Below the pieces are notes generated by a model. The model saw only the letters and a list, made by a program, of their open reading frames with translations, was not told where the DNA came from and searched no databases. A stretch of DNA of 64,000 bases, taken from Henriciella marina. GTDB lineage: Bacteria; Pseudomonadota; Alphaproteobacteria; Caulobacterales; Hyphomonadaceae. The first letter of the stretch is position 1; every line of letters begins with the position of its first letter. The translations under genes and the position numbers were made by a program. Shown here piece after piece: positions 18,565 to 28,717 of the stretch. The stretch is taken from positions 1,178,001 to 1,242,000 of the forward strand of contig NZ_JAPWGW010000001.1 of NCBI RefSeq assembly GCF_027213945.1, written 5' to 3'.

Positions 18565-19091
18565 CCGCGCAGGCCATCCTCAAAACTGGCGAGCGCCCAT
18601 TCGGCAAAAATACCAAGATTGCCGCCCTTGAACAGAAACGCCCCGACGCCAGCTGCGCGCGCAGCTTCAAGGTCGGTTTGCTTGTCACCGATCAGGAAGC
18701 TCTGTTCGCGGTTCACGTTGAAGTCTGCCATGGCCTGAAGCAGCATGCCCGGGCCTGGCTTGCGGTCGATGCTCGCCTTGCGATAGCGCGCGATTTCGCC
18801 TGCCTCGTGCCAGGGGGCGTGATAGAAACGGTCGATGTGCGCGCCAGCTTGCTTGAGCTCTTCGGTCATATGGTCGTGCAGGGCCTGCATGTCGGCCTCC
18901 GTGTAGTAGCCGCGCGCAATGCCCGACTGGTTGGTGACGACAAAGACGTACCAGCCGCGCTTGTTGAAATTGGCGATGCAGGTCTTGGCGCCCTCGATCC
19001 ACTCAAAGTCCTCGACACGGCTGACATAGCCACGATCGACGTTGAGGACGCCATCGCGATCAAGAAAAAGGGCGGGGCGTCGTTCGGCCAT
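18561..19091 (-). CDS. HAD-IIIA phosphatase, GmhB-like
   Basis: A 176-residue histidinol-phosphatase/GmhB-like HAD enzyme that would remove the 7-phosphate of heptose bisphosphate for LPS core synthesis. The nucleophile motif FLDRDGVLN gives Asp11 and Asp13, TNQSGIARGYY is motif II and GDKQTDLEAARAAG is motif IV. The zinc-binding cysteine cluster normally found just before RKPGPGM in GmhB is absent (this protein reads RYRKASIDRKPGPGM). No other heptose gene is in view, so a sugar-phosphate phosphatase of related specificity is equally possible. Confidence 0.8.
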   Translation of the reverse strand: MAERRPALFLDRDGVLNVDRGYVSRVEDFEWIEGAKTCIANFNKRGWYVFVVTNQSGIARGYYTEADMQALHDHMTEELKQAGAHIDRFYHAPWHEAGEIARYRKASIDRKPGPGMLLQAMADFNVNREQSFLIGDKQTDLEAARAAGVGAFLFKGGNLGIFAEWALASFEDGLRG

Positions 19092-19142
19092 GAGTCATCC
19101 CTACGCCAAGGACAGCGGCTGTACCAGTTGAGCCTGCTGCAA

Positions 19143-20414
19143 TCAGCTGCCTTTGGCGACGTCCTGCCCAAGGTCTGAAACCGCCCGCCTGTTTGCCTGC
19201 ACGCCGAGGATGAACGGGATGAGGCAGAATGCGGTCAGAAGCGAAGCCAAGAGGAAAGCCGCGCCGGGAAAATAGACGGGCGCATCGGGCGCGGAGAAGG
19301 CATGCAGCGTCTGTGTCATCAGAAGCGGTGCGAAGATAATCGAAAACGCATTCAGGCTGGCCGTTGCGCCCTGCAGTTCGCCTTGCGCATTGCGCGGTGT
19401 AAGGCCCGACATGATCTGATTGATGGATGGGCCAAACACGCCGCCGAGCGCGCTGAGCGGAATGATCGCATAGACCATCCAGCCTTGAACCGCGCCCGCA
19501 AACAGGCCGAGCGCGAGTACCATGATCGCGATACCTCCAAGCGCGGTGCGCACGGGACCGAAACGTTTGATCGCGGGTCCAATCAACAGGACCTGCGTGA
19601 ACGCTGAGCCCAGGCCAACGGCCGCCAGCGACAGGCCGATCTGCGTCTCGGACCAGTCATAGCGGATGTCGGAATAGAAGTTCCAGGTCGACGGGAAGAC
19701 GCTGTGGGCGAACTGGAAAATGCCGAAGGCGACGATGAACCAGCCCACCTTGGGAATCTTCGAGAAGTGTTTGACGGCCCCGAACGGGTTGGCGCGCTTC
19801 ACATCGAAGGGGCGGCGATCCTCTTTGGCTAGCGATTCCGGCAGGACGAAATAGCCATAGAGGAAATTGGCGATGGAGAGCACAGCCGCGCCGAAGAAGG
19901 GAAGGCGCGTATCGATCGACCCCAGAAGGCCGCCAATCGCCGGGCCGAGAATAAAGCCGATACCGAAGGCCGCGCCGATCATACCGAACGCCTTGCCGCG
20001 TTCTTCCGGCTCGGTCACATCGGCGATATAGGCGTTCGCGGTCGAGAAGGTGGCCGATGAAATGCCTGTCAGTGCGCGGCCAACAAAGAGCAGCCAGACC
20101 GAGTCGGCGAGCCCCATGATGATGAAGTCCATGCCCAACGTCGCAATGGAAACGAGCAGGACAGGCCGCCTGCCATAACGGTCAGACAAATTCCCGATCG
20201 TAGGCATCGTTACGAAGTTGAGGATGCCATAGGTGGCCATCAGATAGCCGCCGATCACGATCGTCTCTGAGGCCGGGTTGCCCGTCAGCTCTTCGAGCAG
20301 GGACGGCATGACAGGGATGATGATGCCAAATCCCATCATGTCCATCGCCACGCAGACGATGACGAACAGGAAGGCATTTTTCCCATGCTTGCGGGTGGCG
20401 GGAGCCTCACTCAT
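19143..20414 (-). CDS. MFS transporter, TetA/TCR-like
   Basis: About 423 residues with twelve predicted transmembrane helices. The ATG at 20414 (MSEAPATRKHGK) is preferred over one four codons upstream. Motif A is NLSDRYGRRPVLL, the first helix has the drug:H+ antiporter motif MDMMGFGIIIPVMPSLLEELTG and the antiporter motif C is seen as GIGFILGPAIGGLLG. These place it with the TCR/Tet group of proton-driven effluxers. Substrate specificity cannot be read from the sequence, so tetracycline resistance should not be assumed. No TetR-type repressor is adjacent. Confidence 0.88.
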   Translation of the reverse strand: MSEAPATRKHGKNAFLFVIVCVAMDMMGFGIIIPVMPSLLEELTGNPASETIVIGGYLMATYGILNFVTMPTIGNLSDRYGRRPVLLVSIATLGMDFIIMGLADSVWLLFVGRALTGISSATFSTANAYIADVTEPEERGKAFGMIGAAFGIGFILGPAIGGLLGSIDTRLPFFGAAVLSIANFLYGYFVLPESLAKEDRRPFDVKRANPFGAVKHFSKIPKVGWFIVAFGIFQFAHSVFPSTWNFYSDIRYDWSETQIGLSLAAVGLGSAFTQVLLIGPAIKRFGPVRTALGGIAIMVLALGLFAGAVQGWMVYAIIPLSALGGVFGPSINQIMSGLTPRNAQGELQGATASLNAFSIIFAPLLMTQTLHAFSAPDAPVYFPGAAFLLASLLTAFCLIPFILGVQANRRAVSDLGQDVAKGS

Positions 20415-20584
20415 GGCGCAAGGCAATGGCCGGGAACGGCGCGGGCGTCAATCACTCTGTCTGGTCTGGCATTAGGCTCAGCTGGCCGCAGGCCTGCGAT
20501 CAGCTGCGTTCAGGCATGCGCTCACCTAGTCGCAATCAGACCGAACCGCTTATATCCCTCGCATTGACCAGAAAGGAGCCGACC

Positions 20585-22426
20585 ATGCGCGCAACACTAT
20601 TGGGGAGTGCAGCCCTTCTGATTTCAGCGGGTGCGTGGGCGCAGGACGCGGCGGTTTCCTACGACGTCTCCTTCCCGAACGCGGCGCACCATGAGGCGGA
20701 AATCTCCGTCACTTTTCGTGAGATCGGCAACGGGCCGCTCACCGTGCGCATGTCGCGCGCCTCGCCGGGGCGGTATGCACTGCATGAGTTTGCCAGGAAT
20801 GTTTACGGCCTGAGCGCGGTCGATGTAGCTGGAGAGACGCTGGCCGTCTCGCAGGATGATCCCTATTCATGGACAATCGAAGGCCATGGCGGCGAGGCGA
20901 CGGTGACCTACACCCTCTATGCCGACCGCGCCGATGGTACCTATTAGCAGATCGATCTTACCCATGCTCATCTCAACATGCCCGCCACGCTGCTCTGGGC
21001 GGAGGGTATGGAAGGCCGGCCAGTAGAGATCAGCTTTGAGCCTGCGTCCCCCGACTGGAAAGCGGCGACGCAGCTCGTTCCTACAGATGCCGCGATGGCG
21101 TTTACCGCGCCGGACCTTCAATACCTCATGGATAGCCCGACCGAGCTTTCCGACTTCGACCTCCGCGAATGGACGATCGGGGAAGGCGACAGCGAGCAGA
21201 CAATTCGGCTCGCCATCCACCATGACGGCACGCCAGAAGACGCCGATACCTATGCCGAGATGGCGAAGAATGTGGTCGATGAGCAGATCAAACTCTTCGG
21301 AGAGGCGCCACTTTTCGACTATGGTACCTACACTTTCATCGCCGACTATCTGCCTTATGTCAGCGGCGACGGGATGGAGCATCGCAACTCCACCATCATC
21401 AGCAACACCAAAGGCCTCTATGAGGCCGAATTCGGGCAGCTGAGCACGCTCTCGCATGAGTTCATTCATGCCTGGAATGTCGAACGCCTGCGCCCGGCAG
21501 AGCTGGAACCTTTCGACTTCACGAAGGCCAATCCGACGACCACGCTCTGGTTCGCTGAAGGCTTCACGTCCTATTATGCGCCGCTCACAATCCTTCGGGC
21601 CGGCGAAGAGGATGTCGATGGGTATCTGAAGACGCTGAGCCGTAACCTCAGCTATGTCGTGAACGGGGCCGGGCGGGATCTACGGTCCCCTATGGCGATG
21701 AGCCTGCGGGCGCCTTTCGTCGATGCAGCAACGGCAATCGACCCCGACAATAACGCCAATACGTTCGTGTCCTACCACCCCTATGGCGCCATGATCGGCC
21801 TTGCGCTGGACCTTGAACTTCGTGGCAAGTTTGAGGGCATTTCGCTTGATGATTACATGCGCCGCCTCTGGCAAAAATTCGGAAAGAACGAGACGCCCTA
21901 CACGCATGAAGACCTGAAGGTCACGCTGGCTGAGGTGACGGGAGACGAGGCCTTCGCGGGAGACTTTTTCGCGAACTATATCGAAACAGGCGCCTTGCCG
22001 GATTATGGCCCGCTCCTCGCGCAGGCAGGGCTTGAGCTTGGGCCTGCCAATCCCGGCAAGGCCTGGATCGGCGGTAGCTTCGAGGCGGATGGCCCCGTCG
22101 TGAAGATCGCGTCCAACACGGTGCGCCGCACGCCGCTCTATGAGGCCGGGCTGGACCGCGGGGATGAGATTGCCCGGATCGGTCGTTTTGACATCAACTC
22201 GACCGGGGACGTGGACACGGCGCTCTCACGCCATGAGCCTGGCGACACTGTTGACGTCGCTTACGTCTCCCGCACCGGGGACGGCACTGTCTCGGTCACC
22301 CTTGCTGAAGACCCGGCGCTCAAGGTCACCCGCAAGGAAGCGGGCGATGAAGAGCTGTCAGTCGCAGAGAAACGCTTCCGAGAGGACTGGCTGGGCGTCG
22401 AGAGGAACGAAGGAGACGCGGGTTGA
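20585..22426 (+). pseudogene. M61 glycyl aminopeptidase-like gene interrupted by an in-frame TAG
   Basis: The ATG at 20585 follows AGGAG and opens a signal peptide (MRATLLGSAALLISAGAWAQ). Codon 121 (20945-20947) is TAG, yet the same frame continues without any other stop to 22426. The text around it reads ADRADGTY, stop, QIDLTHAHLNMPATLLWA, which is an M61 block with one residue replaced. Beyond it the zinc motif HEFIHAWN (His291 by codon count), a later WFAEGFTSYY glutamate and a C-terminal PDZ domain (KIASNTVRRTPLYEAGLDRGD) are intact. It is either a recent nonsense mutant, a sequencing error, or a read-through or recoded gene. Confidence 0.85.
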
Positions 22427-23284
22427 TCAGTTCGGTGATCGGCGGCGAGCAAAGCTCGCCAGCGCGACGCCGCCAAGGATGAGGCCGGTAGCGATCACAA
22501 AGCGCAAGGTCAGCGGCTCGCTCAGGAAAACCATGCCGCCAATGGCGGCGATGGCTGGCACGGTCAGTTGTGCGATGGCGGCAAGGCTGGCGCTAAGATC
22601 GCGCAACGCGGCGTACCAGATTGCATAGCCGAGCGCCGATGTGATCGCGCCAGATGCGAGGGCGTAGACGATGCCTTCGATGCTTGGCGCGGCTTCGCCG
22701 CTGAGAAGCAGTGCCGGGCCTGCAATCACGATGGCCAGCACGGAAGCGCGCGCGAAATTTCCCGCCGTCAGCACGGTCGGCTGGTCCGCGCCGCGTCCGC
22801 GCAGTGAATAGATGCCCCAGCCAATGCCTGCTGCGCCCATAAGCAGCGCGCCGATCAGGGGCGGGGCTTCAAGGCCGGGCAGGAGGAGCCAGACCAGCCC
22901 GCCAAGCGCCAGCGCCAGTCCTGCCCAGCGCGCGGCCGCCAGACGTTCGCCTTGCAGGATGCCCCAGCCGATCATGGTGATCTGGACGATGGCGAACAGG
23001 ATGAGCGCGCCCGTCCCTGTCGCAAGCGTCAGATAGGCGAGGGAGAACGCCGCCGCGTAAAGAAGGAGAGCTGCCCCTGACGCCCAGCTGCCAGATGTGA
23101 TTGCCCGCCGGGGCGAGACGATCAGCGCCAGCACAACCGCGCCTGAGACAAGGCGGATCAGCGTAAAGCTCCACGGCCCTGCCTCGCCGGTCGCCATGGC
23201 AAGGCGCGCCAGCACCGAGTTCGCGGCAAACGCCGTCATGGCGAGTGCCGTGACAAGAAAAAGGCGGAGCGGAAAGGCCATCAC
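22427..23284 (-). CDS. EamA/DMT family transporter
   Basis: A 285-residue drug/metabolite-transporter-superfamily protein with ten predicted transmembrane helices in two EamA repeats. The first repeat begins LFLVTALAMTAFAANSVLARLAMA, and the second contains GALLMGAAGIGWGIYSL and GAITSALGYAIWYAALRDL, both typical. It probably exports a metabolite or amino acid. The start MMAF at 23284 may use either Met. It is directly convergent with the interrupted M61 gene (adjacent stops). Confidence 0.88.
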   Translation of the reverse strand: MMAFPLRLFLVTALAMTAFAANSVLARLAMATGEAGPWSFTLIRLVSGAVVLALIVSPRRAITSGSWASGAALLLYAAAFSLAYLTLATGTGALILFAIVQITMIGWGILQGERLAAARWAGLALALGGLVWLLLPGLEAPPLIGALLMGAAGIGWGIYSLRGRGADQPTVLTAGNFARASVLAIVIAGPALLLSGEAAPSIEGIVYALASGAITSALGYAIWYAALRDLSASLAAIAQLTVPAIAAIGGMVFLSEPLTLRFVIATGLILGGVALASFARRRSPN

Positions 23285-23340
23285 GCGCCCCGATGCCTGA
23301 AACCGGGACGCGTGACCAGAGCATTCAGCAAGGAAAGCGC

Positions 23341-25356
23341 TTACTCGGCGTCGGTATCTCCCATCAGCTGCTCTTCGAGGAATTCAGCCTGGCGGCGGAA
23401 ATAGAAGAGCTGGTTCTTCAGCTTGCGCCAGCCATGGCCCTCATCCGGGATGCGGACATAGGGCGTCTCGATGCCATTCTCGCGCAGCGTTTTTACCATG
23501 ATCTCTGTCTCGTAGATGTCGATACGCGGGTCTTGGACGCCGTGCGAATATAGCACTGGCACCTTGATCTGGTCGGCGAGGGTGACGGGCGAATTCTCAG
23601 TGTAATAGTCGACCCATTCCTGCTCGCGGATATCGCCATACTCGATCCGGTCGGATGCCTTTAGGCCGGGCGAAGCGACCTGAAGCGCGGTCACCCAGTT
23701 GCCGACACCGAACAGCGACGCGCCCGCATCGAATGCGTCCGGATAGAGCGCTAAAACAGCGTTCACCATATAGCCGCCATAGGAGCCGCCCACCACGGCC
23801 GCACGGCTCGTATCAACGCGGCCGTCTTCTTCCAGCGCGGCCAGCATATCGATCAGGTCGCGGACGCTGTCGCGGCGCTTCTTCTGGTCATCCAGCGTAA
23901 CATAAGTCCGCCCGAAACCGGTGGAGCCGCGCACATTTGGTTCAAAGACGGCAAGGCCCCGGTCGAGATGGTATTGCACGACCGGGTCAAAGCTTGCGAC
24001 CGACTGGCCGGTGGGCCCGCCATGCACGAAGAAAATGACCGGCGGCGGCCCATCCTCAGTACGTGAGCTTTCATCCGGCAGGTAGAGCAGGCCTTGAAGC
24101 TCCACGCCGTCGCGCGCCATCATGCGCACGCTTTCAGGGCGTATGAGGCGGTTCGGGTCGAGGCCAGCATAGTTGGAAGCAAAAACTCGGCTGTGTTCGC
24201 CTGTCTCCAGGTCCATCACATAGACATCGCCCGGCGTGCGCCAGCCGCTCGCCCGGATGGCGAGCGTCGAGCTCTCCATAGAACAGCTCGCCTGATACTG
24301 GCCTTCTGGCAGGAAGCTCAGATCGAGACTTGCGCTCTTTCCATTCTGATCGATGTGCAGCGTATCGAAGCCATCCACATTCTCGGTGTAAACCATGTAC
24401 GAGCCGGCCTCACCGCATAGCTTGATCCCGCCGAGATCGTAATCTGCTTCCTTCACTACACTCATCTCACCCGAAGCGACGTCATAGCGGGTGATGGCTG
24501 AAAATTCGCTGTCCTCATTGGAGGCGAAATAGAAGCCCGACGAATCCGGCAGCCAGGCAAAACCGCCATTCGTATGATTGGCGCGCGGATCAGGCTTGGC
24601 GAGCGTCGTGATCTCGCGGCTTTCAATGTCGAGCAAGTAAAGATTGTCGGAATCCTCCCCCACCGTTTCGCTGACGATCAGCCTTGTGCCATCCGGCGAG
24701 ATGTCATGCGCGAAAAAGCCGAACGTGCCTTCATAGAGGCGGGTGGTCTCTCCGGTGGAAAGGTCAGCGGTGTAGATGTCGAAGTCTTGGCCGTTGCGCT
24801 CGGTTGAGGCGAAGGCAATCCTCTCGCCATCGGCGCCAAAATCACCGAAGGAGCGGAAGCCGCCTTCGACTGCGGCAAGGACAAGGGCTTCGGATGAACC
24901 GTCGGCGGCGATGCGATAATAGGACTCCTGCTCATTGCCATCATTGTCGGCGCCATAGATCAGCGTCTCGCTATCCGGCGACCACGAGAAAAAAGTAATG
25001 CCATTGCCGAAGGTCAGCTGCTGTGGCTGGCCGCCGCTGACGGGCAGTCTCCAGAGTTGTGGCTGGCCCGTCACATCCCAGCGAAAGGCGAGCATTTCGC
25101 CATCCGGAGAGATGGAAACGCTGCCTGCGCCGCTCGCGAGCAGGTAGCGCGCAATATTGGCCGGGTCCTGCCCCGAAAGGCCGACATTCACCGCTTCATC
25201 CTCAGGCGTCATCGCCTCAAGCGACATGTCTGGGCCAGACTGGCCCCCATATGTAGCTTGCGAAGCTGGGTTTTCCGACCCCGCCTCGGCGTCCTGCGCA
25301 AAAGCAGGCGCAGCGAGCATGGTTGAGCCAAGAAGGGCGATCAGCGCGTTTTTCAT
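23341..25356 (-). CDS. Secreted S9 family (prolyl oligopeptidase/acylaminoacyl-peptidase-like) peptidase
   Basis: About 671 residues. I chose the ATG at 25356 (MKNALIALLGSTMLAAPAFAQ) because AGAGGA lies 6 bases before it. The N-terminal beta-propeller spans residues ~60-400 with repeated SPDGxxL and WSPDSETLIYG units. The C-terminal hydrolase domain carries Ser in VGGSYGGYM, Asp in SHGVQDPRID and His in DEGHGWRK. This is the second S9 peptidase in the window and has the canonical GGSYGG elbow. It is likely periplasmic, in peptide scavenging. It is divergent from lemA. Confidence 0.92.
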   Translation of the reverse strand: MKNALIALLGSTMLAAPAFAQDAEAGSENPASQATYGGQSGPDMSLEAMTPEDEAVNVGLSGQDPANIARYLLASGAGSVSISPDGEMLAFRWDVTGQPQLWRLPVSGGQPQQLTFGNGITFFSWSPDSETLIYGADNDGNEQESYYRIAADGSSEALVLAAVEGGFRSFGDFGADGERIAFASTERNGQDFDIYTADLSTGETTRLYEGTFGFFAHDISPDGTRLIVSETVGEDSDNLYLLDIESREITTLAKPDPRANHTNGGFAWLPDSSGFYFASNEDSEFSAITRYDVASGEMSVVKEADYDLGGIKLCGEAGSYMVYTENVDGFDTLHIDQNGKSASLDLSFLPEGQYQASCSMESSTLAIRASGWRTPGDVYVMDLETGEHSRVFASNYAGLDPNRLIRPESVRMMARDGVELQGLLYLPDESSRTEDGPPPVIFFVHGGPTGQSVASFDPVVQYHLDRGLAVFEPNVRGSTGFGRTYVTLDDQKKRRDSVRDLIDMLAALEEDGRVDTSRAAVVGGSYGGYMVNAVLALYPDAFDAGASLFGVGNWVTALQVASPGLKASDRIEYGDIREQEWVDYYTENSPVTLADQIKVPVLYSHGVQDPRIDIYETEIMVKTLRENGIETPYVRIPDEGHGWRKLKNQLFYFRRQAEFLEEQLMGDTDAE

Positions 25357-25543
25357 GTCCATTCCTCTTGTCGGCTGCACTTTGGGTGCGCCTGCCATGC
25401 AGTGCTGTCAACCGAGCGGGAGGCTGAATGGCGAAGCCGTGCCTGCCTGCATCAATCGCAGGCGCGGCAGGCCAATAAAGGCCTTAACAGAGAGGCCGGT
25501 ATGCCTGATAGTCGCCGCAGGCTTTGTAAGAAGAGGAGCCATC

Positions 25544-26110
25544 ATGGCTGCGCTTTTCGTCCTGATCGGCGTTCTGGTCCTGCTCGTTGTGACCGCGATC
25601 ATCCTCTACAACAATCTCGTGGCCAAGCGTCAGATGGTGAACAATGGCTGGGCTGATATCGACGTCCAGCTGAAGCGCCGCGCTGACTTGATCCCGTCGC
25701 TCGTTGCTACGGTTCGCGGCTATGCCAGCCATGAGCGCCAGCTGTTCGAAGAGGTGGTGGAAAAGCGCAATCAGGCCCGCGAGGCTGGGGATGATGCGGC
25801 GGCCCGGGGCGCTGCGGAAAGCGCGCTTTCGCGGCCGATTGGCAAACTGCTCGCGCTCGGCGAAGACTATCCAGAGCTCAAGGCCAGTGCCAATTTCAAG
25901 GATCTGCAGGACGACGTCTCCGATACCGAGAACAAGATCGAAATGGCGCGCCGCTTCTACAACGGGGCGGTGCGTGAATTGAACACCGCCGTCGAGACCT
26001 TCCCGGGTAGCCTTATTGCTGGCCCGTTCGGTTTCCATCAGGCCGCCTATTTCGAGATCGAGACCGCAGACAGGGCGCTGCCGGAGGTCGATTTCGGAGG
26101 CCAATCGTGA
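25544..26110 (+). CDS. LemA family protein
   Basis: A 188-residue protein that starts at the ATG 25544 behind AAGAGGAG. One N-terminal transmembrane helix (ALFVLIGVLVLLVVTAIILY) is followed by the LemA helical bundle, with the signature RQMVNNGWADIDVQLKRRADLIPSLVATV and the conserved ARRFYNGAVRELNTAVETFPG near the end. Its stop overlaps the DUF2207 start by 4 bases (GTGA), a pairing very frequent in bacteria. It likely forms a membrane complex with that partner. The biochemical role is unknown. Confidence 0.93.
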   Translation: MAALFVLIGVLVLLVVTAIILYNNLVAKRQMVNNGWADIDVQLKRRADLIPSLVATVRGYASHERQLFEEVVEKRNQAREAGDDAAARGAAESALSRPIGKLLALGEDYPELKASANFKDLQDDVSDTENKIEMARRFYNGAVRELNTAVETFPGSLIAGPFGFHQAAYFEIETADRALPEVDFGGQS

Positions 26111-27810
26111 TGATCCGCGTCCTGGCCCTTCTCGGTCTGCTTGTGGCGGCGGTTTTCCCGGCAGCCGCTGAAGAGGTCATCAACCGTTTTGATGTGGACA
26201 TCGACGTTCAGCAGAATGGCGACATCATCGTCACAGAGGCGATAAATATCACGGCCGAGGGCGACCAGATCCAGCGCGGCATCTTCCGCGAACTCCCGCG
26301 CTATTTTGAGAACAATGGCGACCGGCTGCGCTACGATTATGATATCCTGTCGGTTGAGCGCGGCGGCGATGATGAGCCGTACGAGACGTCAACCGAGGGC
26401 AATGCCTATCGCATCCGCATCGGCGACCCGGACCGGCGTCTCAGCGTGGGTGAACATGTCTATGAGATCAGCTACCGCGTCAAAAACCAGGTCCGCTATT
26501 TCGACGATTATGACGAGCTGTACTGGAACGTCACGGGCAGCTATTGGGAATTCCCGATCCGCAAAGCGAGCGCGCGCATCTCGCTTCCTGAAGGTGGCAG
26601 CTACGTGGCGCAATCTGGCTATACCGGCGCGCAGGGTGCCGACGGCAGCGCCTACCGGTTTGAGCGCATGGGCAGTGACTATGTGTTTGAGACGACGGCG
26701 CCGCTGGCCCGGCGCGAAGGACTTACTGTTTCGCTCAGCATTGAAAAAGGCGTCATTGATCCGCCGTCTGCAGGCGACAAGCGCGCGCTCTGGTGGCAGC
26801 GGCATGGCTCACTCGCCGTTCTTCTGGCCTCGCTCATCGGGGTTTTCGTATTCCTCTACCGATCCTGGAACCGTGTCGGGCGGGATCCGGCGCGCGGTCC
26901 GGTCTTCGCGCTCTATGAGCCGCCTGCTGGATATTCACCTGCCGCCTGCCACCACATTTATCACCGCGGCTTCAACGATCATGACGCGCTCATCTCGACG
27001 TTGGTGAACCTTGGTATCAAGGGCAGGCTAGATATCGATGCTGAGGACAAGAAGAACACCGTGCTTACACCCAAGCCGACGTCTACGGCCCCGCGCCTGC
27101 CTGCCGAAGAGTGGACGCTGTACCGCAAGCTCTTTTCTGGCAGCGCACCCGTGACGCTCGGCAAGAGCTATGACAAGGGCTTCACCGCTGCCTATCAGGC
27201 CTTCCGCAAGAAGGTGTCAGAGAAGTTCGGCTCGGACTATTTCCGCTGGAATCTCGGCTACACGTTCGTGGCGATTGCGCTGTCTGCCATCGCCATCATA
27301 TTTGCGATCGTTCACGCGACGAGCTGGAATAACTGGCTAACGGGCCTCGTCATTGCCATCGCGGCCATGAACGGGCTTTTCATGTATCTGATGCCTGCCG
27401 CCACCCAGAAGGGCGAAGATGTTCGCACCAAGATCAAGGGCTTCAGGCTTTACATGGAAACCGCAGAAAAGCTCCAGCTCAACGCGGCTGAAGTTGGCGG
27501 CGACCGCCCGCCGCCGATGACGAAGGACCGGTACGAAACCTTCCTGCCGTACGCCATCGCGCTCGGTGTGGAAAAACCCTGGACCAAGCATTTTGAGTCC
27601 GTCCTGCCGCAGGAAGCAGCTGACTATAATCCCGGCTGGAGCGCCGCTCATATGGGGCGCGGCTCTCTCGCCAGTCTCAACAAGGCGGTCACCGCGAATG
27701 TCGCAGCAGCGGTCGCGGCCTCCATGCCGCAAAGTTCGTCCTCATCGGGCTCTGGAGGCGGAGGCTTTTCCGGCGGCGGTGGCGGCGGCGGCGGTGGTGG
27801 CGGCTGGTAG
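26107..27810 (+). CDS. DUF2207 domain-containing membrane protein
   Basis: A 567-residue LemA partner. It begins at GTG 26107 or ATG 26110 with a signal peptide (LALLGLLVAAVFPAAAEE). An extracytoplasmic DUF2207 beta domain runs to about residue 225 (FDVDIDVQQNGDIIVTEAI and GIFRELPRYF), followed by a transmembrane helix, a cytoplasmic domain and two further helices near residues 390 and 415. The tail is a Ser run and a Gly tract ending GGGGGW, which is normal for the family. Coupling to lemA is translational. Confidence 0.92.
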   Translation: MMIRVLALLGLLVAAVFPAAAEEVINRFDVDIDVQQNGDIIVTEAINITAEGDQIQRGIFRELPRYFENNGDRLRYDYDILSVERGGDDEPYETSTEGNAYRIRIGDPDRRLSVGEHVYEISYRVKNQVRYFDDYDELYWNVTGSYWEFPIRKASARISLPEGGSYVAQSGYTGAQGADGSAYRFERMGSDYVFETTAPLARREGLTVSLSIEKGVIDPPSAGDKRALWWQRHGSLAVLLASLIGVFVFLYRSWNRVGRDPARGPVFALYEPPAGYSPAACHHIYHRGFNDHDALISTLVNLGIKGRLDIDAEDKKNTVLTPKPTSTAPRLPAEEWTLYRKLFSGSAPVTLGKSYDKGFTAAYQAFRKKVSEKFGSDYFRWNLGYTFVAIALSAIAIIFAIVHATSWNNWLTGLVIAIAAMNGLFMYLMPAATQKGEDVRTKIKGFRLYMETAEKLQLNAAEVGGDRPPPMTKDRYETFLPYAIALGVEKPWTKHFESVLPQEAADYNPGWSAAHMGRGSLASLNKAVTANVAAAVAASMPQSSSSSGSGGGGFSGGGGGGGGGGGW

Positions 27811-27814
27811 GAGC

Positions 27815-28717
27815 CTAGCCCGGTTCATTCGCTTTCAGGAAGGGGACGATCTTGTCCAGTAGCGGCTGGACCATCGCCTTCGGCATGTCATGGCCCCACT
27901 TGTCGATGATTTCGAGCTTTGCGCCCGGCACCCGCTTGGCGATGTCTTCGCCGCAAGCTGGCAGGATGAGCGGGTCGATGGCGCCATGCAGGACCAGCGT
28001 CGGCACGCTGATCGTGGACAGGCGCTCATGCCAGCGCGGCTGGGCGAGGATCGCGGCATACTGACGGGCAACACCCATGGGCCGGTCTGAGCGGTTGAAG
28101 CTCGCGCGGGCGCTCTCTGCGGTTTCTTCATCGCTGTTGCGGACGCCGTCGGCAGACCCGATGACGCGGCGCGAAGCGACGGAGATTTCTGCCACCGCAT
28201 CGGCGGTGCGCATTTCCGGCTGGGCCGTGAGCGCCTTCTGGGCCTCCGGGGTTGAGCGCGGCAGGGAAGGCTCGCCAGACGTCGTCATCACAGGGATGAG
28301 CGTGCGCACCTTTTCAGGGTGATTGAGCGCGATCAGCTGTACGATCATGCCTCCCATCGAATTGCCCATGACATCGGCCTTGTCCGCGCCCAGCGCGGTG
28401 ATCAGCGCGGCCGCATCGGCGGCCATATCGTCGATAAGGTAAGGCACCTCCGTCGACATATCCTTGCCCTCGGAAAGCCCCTTGATGATGTCGCCCGGGG
28501 CGGGTGGGATCTTATTGGTGAACTCGGTCGAGAGGCCGATATCGCGATTGTCAAAGATAATAACGCGGCGCCCTGCAGCAGCCAGTCCTTCAAGATAGCT
28601 CTCCGGCCAGGAAATCATCTGCGTGGAAAAGCCCGAGACAAGCAGCAGCATCGGATCATCCGGGTTGCCGATCTCGCGATATTCGATCTCGATGCCATTG
28701 ACCTTGATACGTGGCAT
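27815..28717 (-). CDS. Alpha/beta hydrolase
   Basis: A 300-residue serine hydrolase. The nucleophile elbow is MGNSMGGMI, the acid is likely in LHGAIDPLI, and the base in IDKWGHDMP; a region FDNRDIGLST is typical of the aclacinomycin-methylesterase/tropinesterase-like subgroup. There is no signal peptide, so it acts in the cytoplasm. The substrate is unknown. It converges on the DUF2207 gene with 4 bases between stops. Confidence 0.88.
   Translation of the reverse strand: MPRIKVNGIEIEYREIGNPDDPMLLLVSGFSTQMISWPESYLEGLAAAGRRVIIFDNRDIGLSTEFTNKIPPAPGDIIKGLSEGKDMSTEVPYLIDDMAADAAALITALGADKADVMGNSMGGMIVQLIALNHPEKVRTLIPVMTTSGEPSLPRSTPEAQKALTAQPEMRTADAVAEISVASRRVIGSADGVRNSDEETAESARASFNRSDRPMGVARQYAAILAQPRWHERLSTISVPTLVLHGAIDPLILPACGEDIAKRVPGAKLEIIDKWGHDMPKAMVQPLLDKIVPFLKANEPG

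Noticed and set aside
19143-20414. Tetracycline-specific efflux pump call
   Set aside because: Family motifs fit the Tet/TCR group, but substrate residues cannot be confirmed and no TetR lies nearby.
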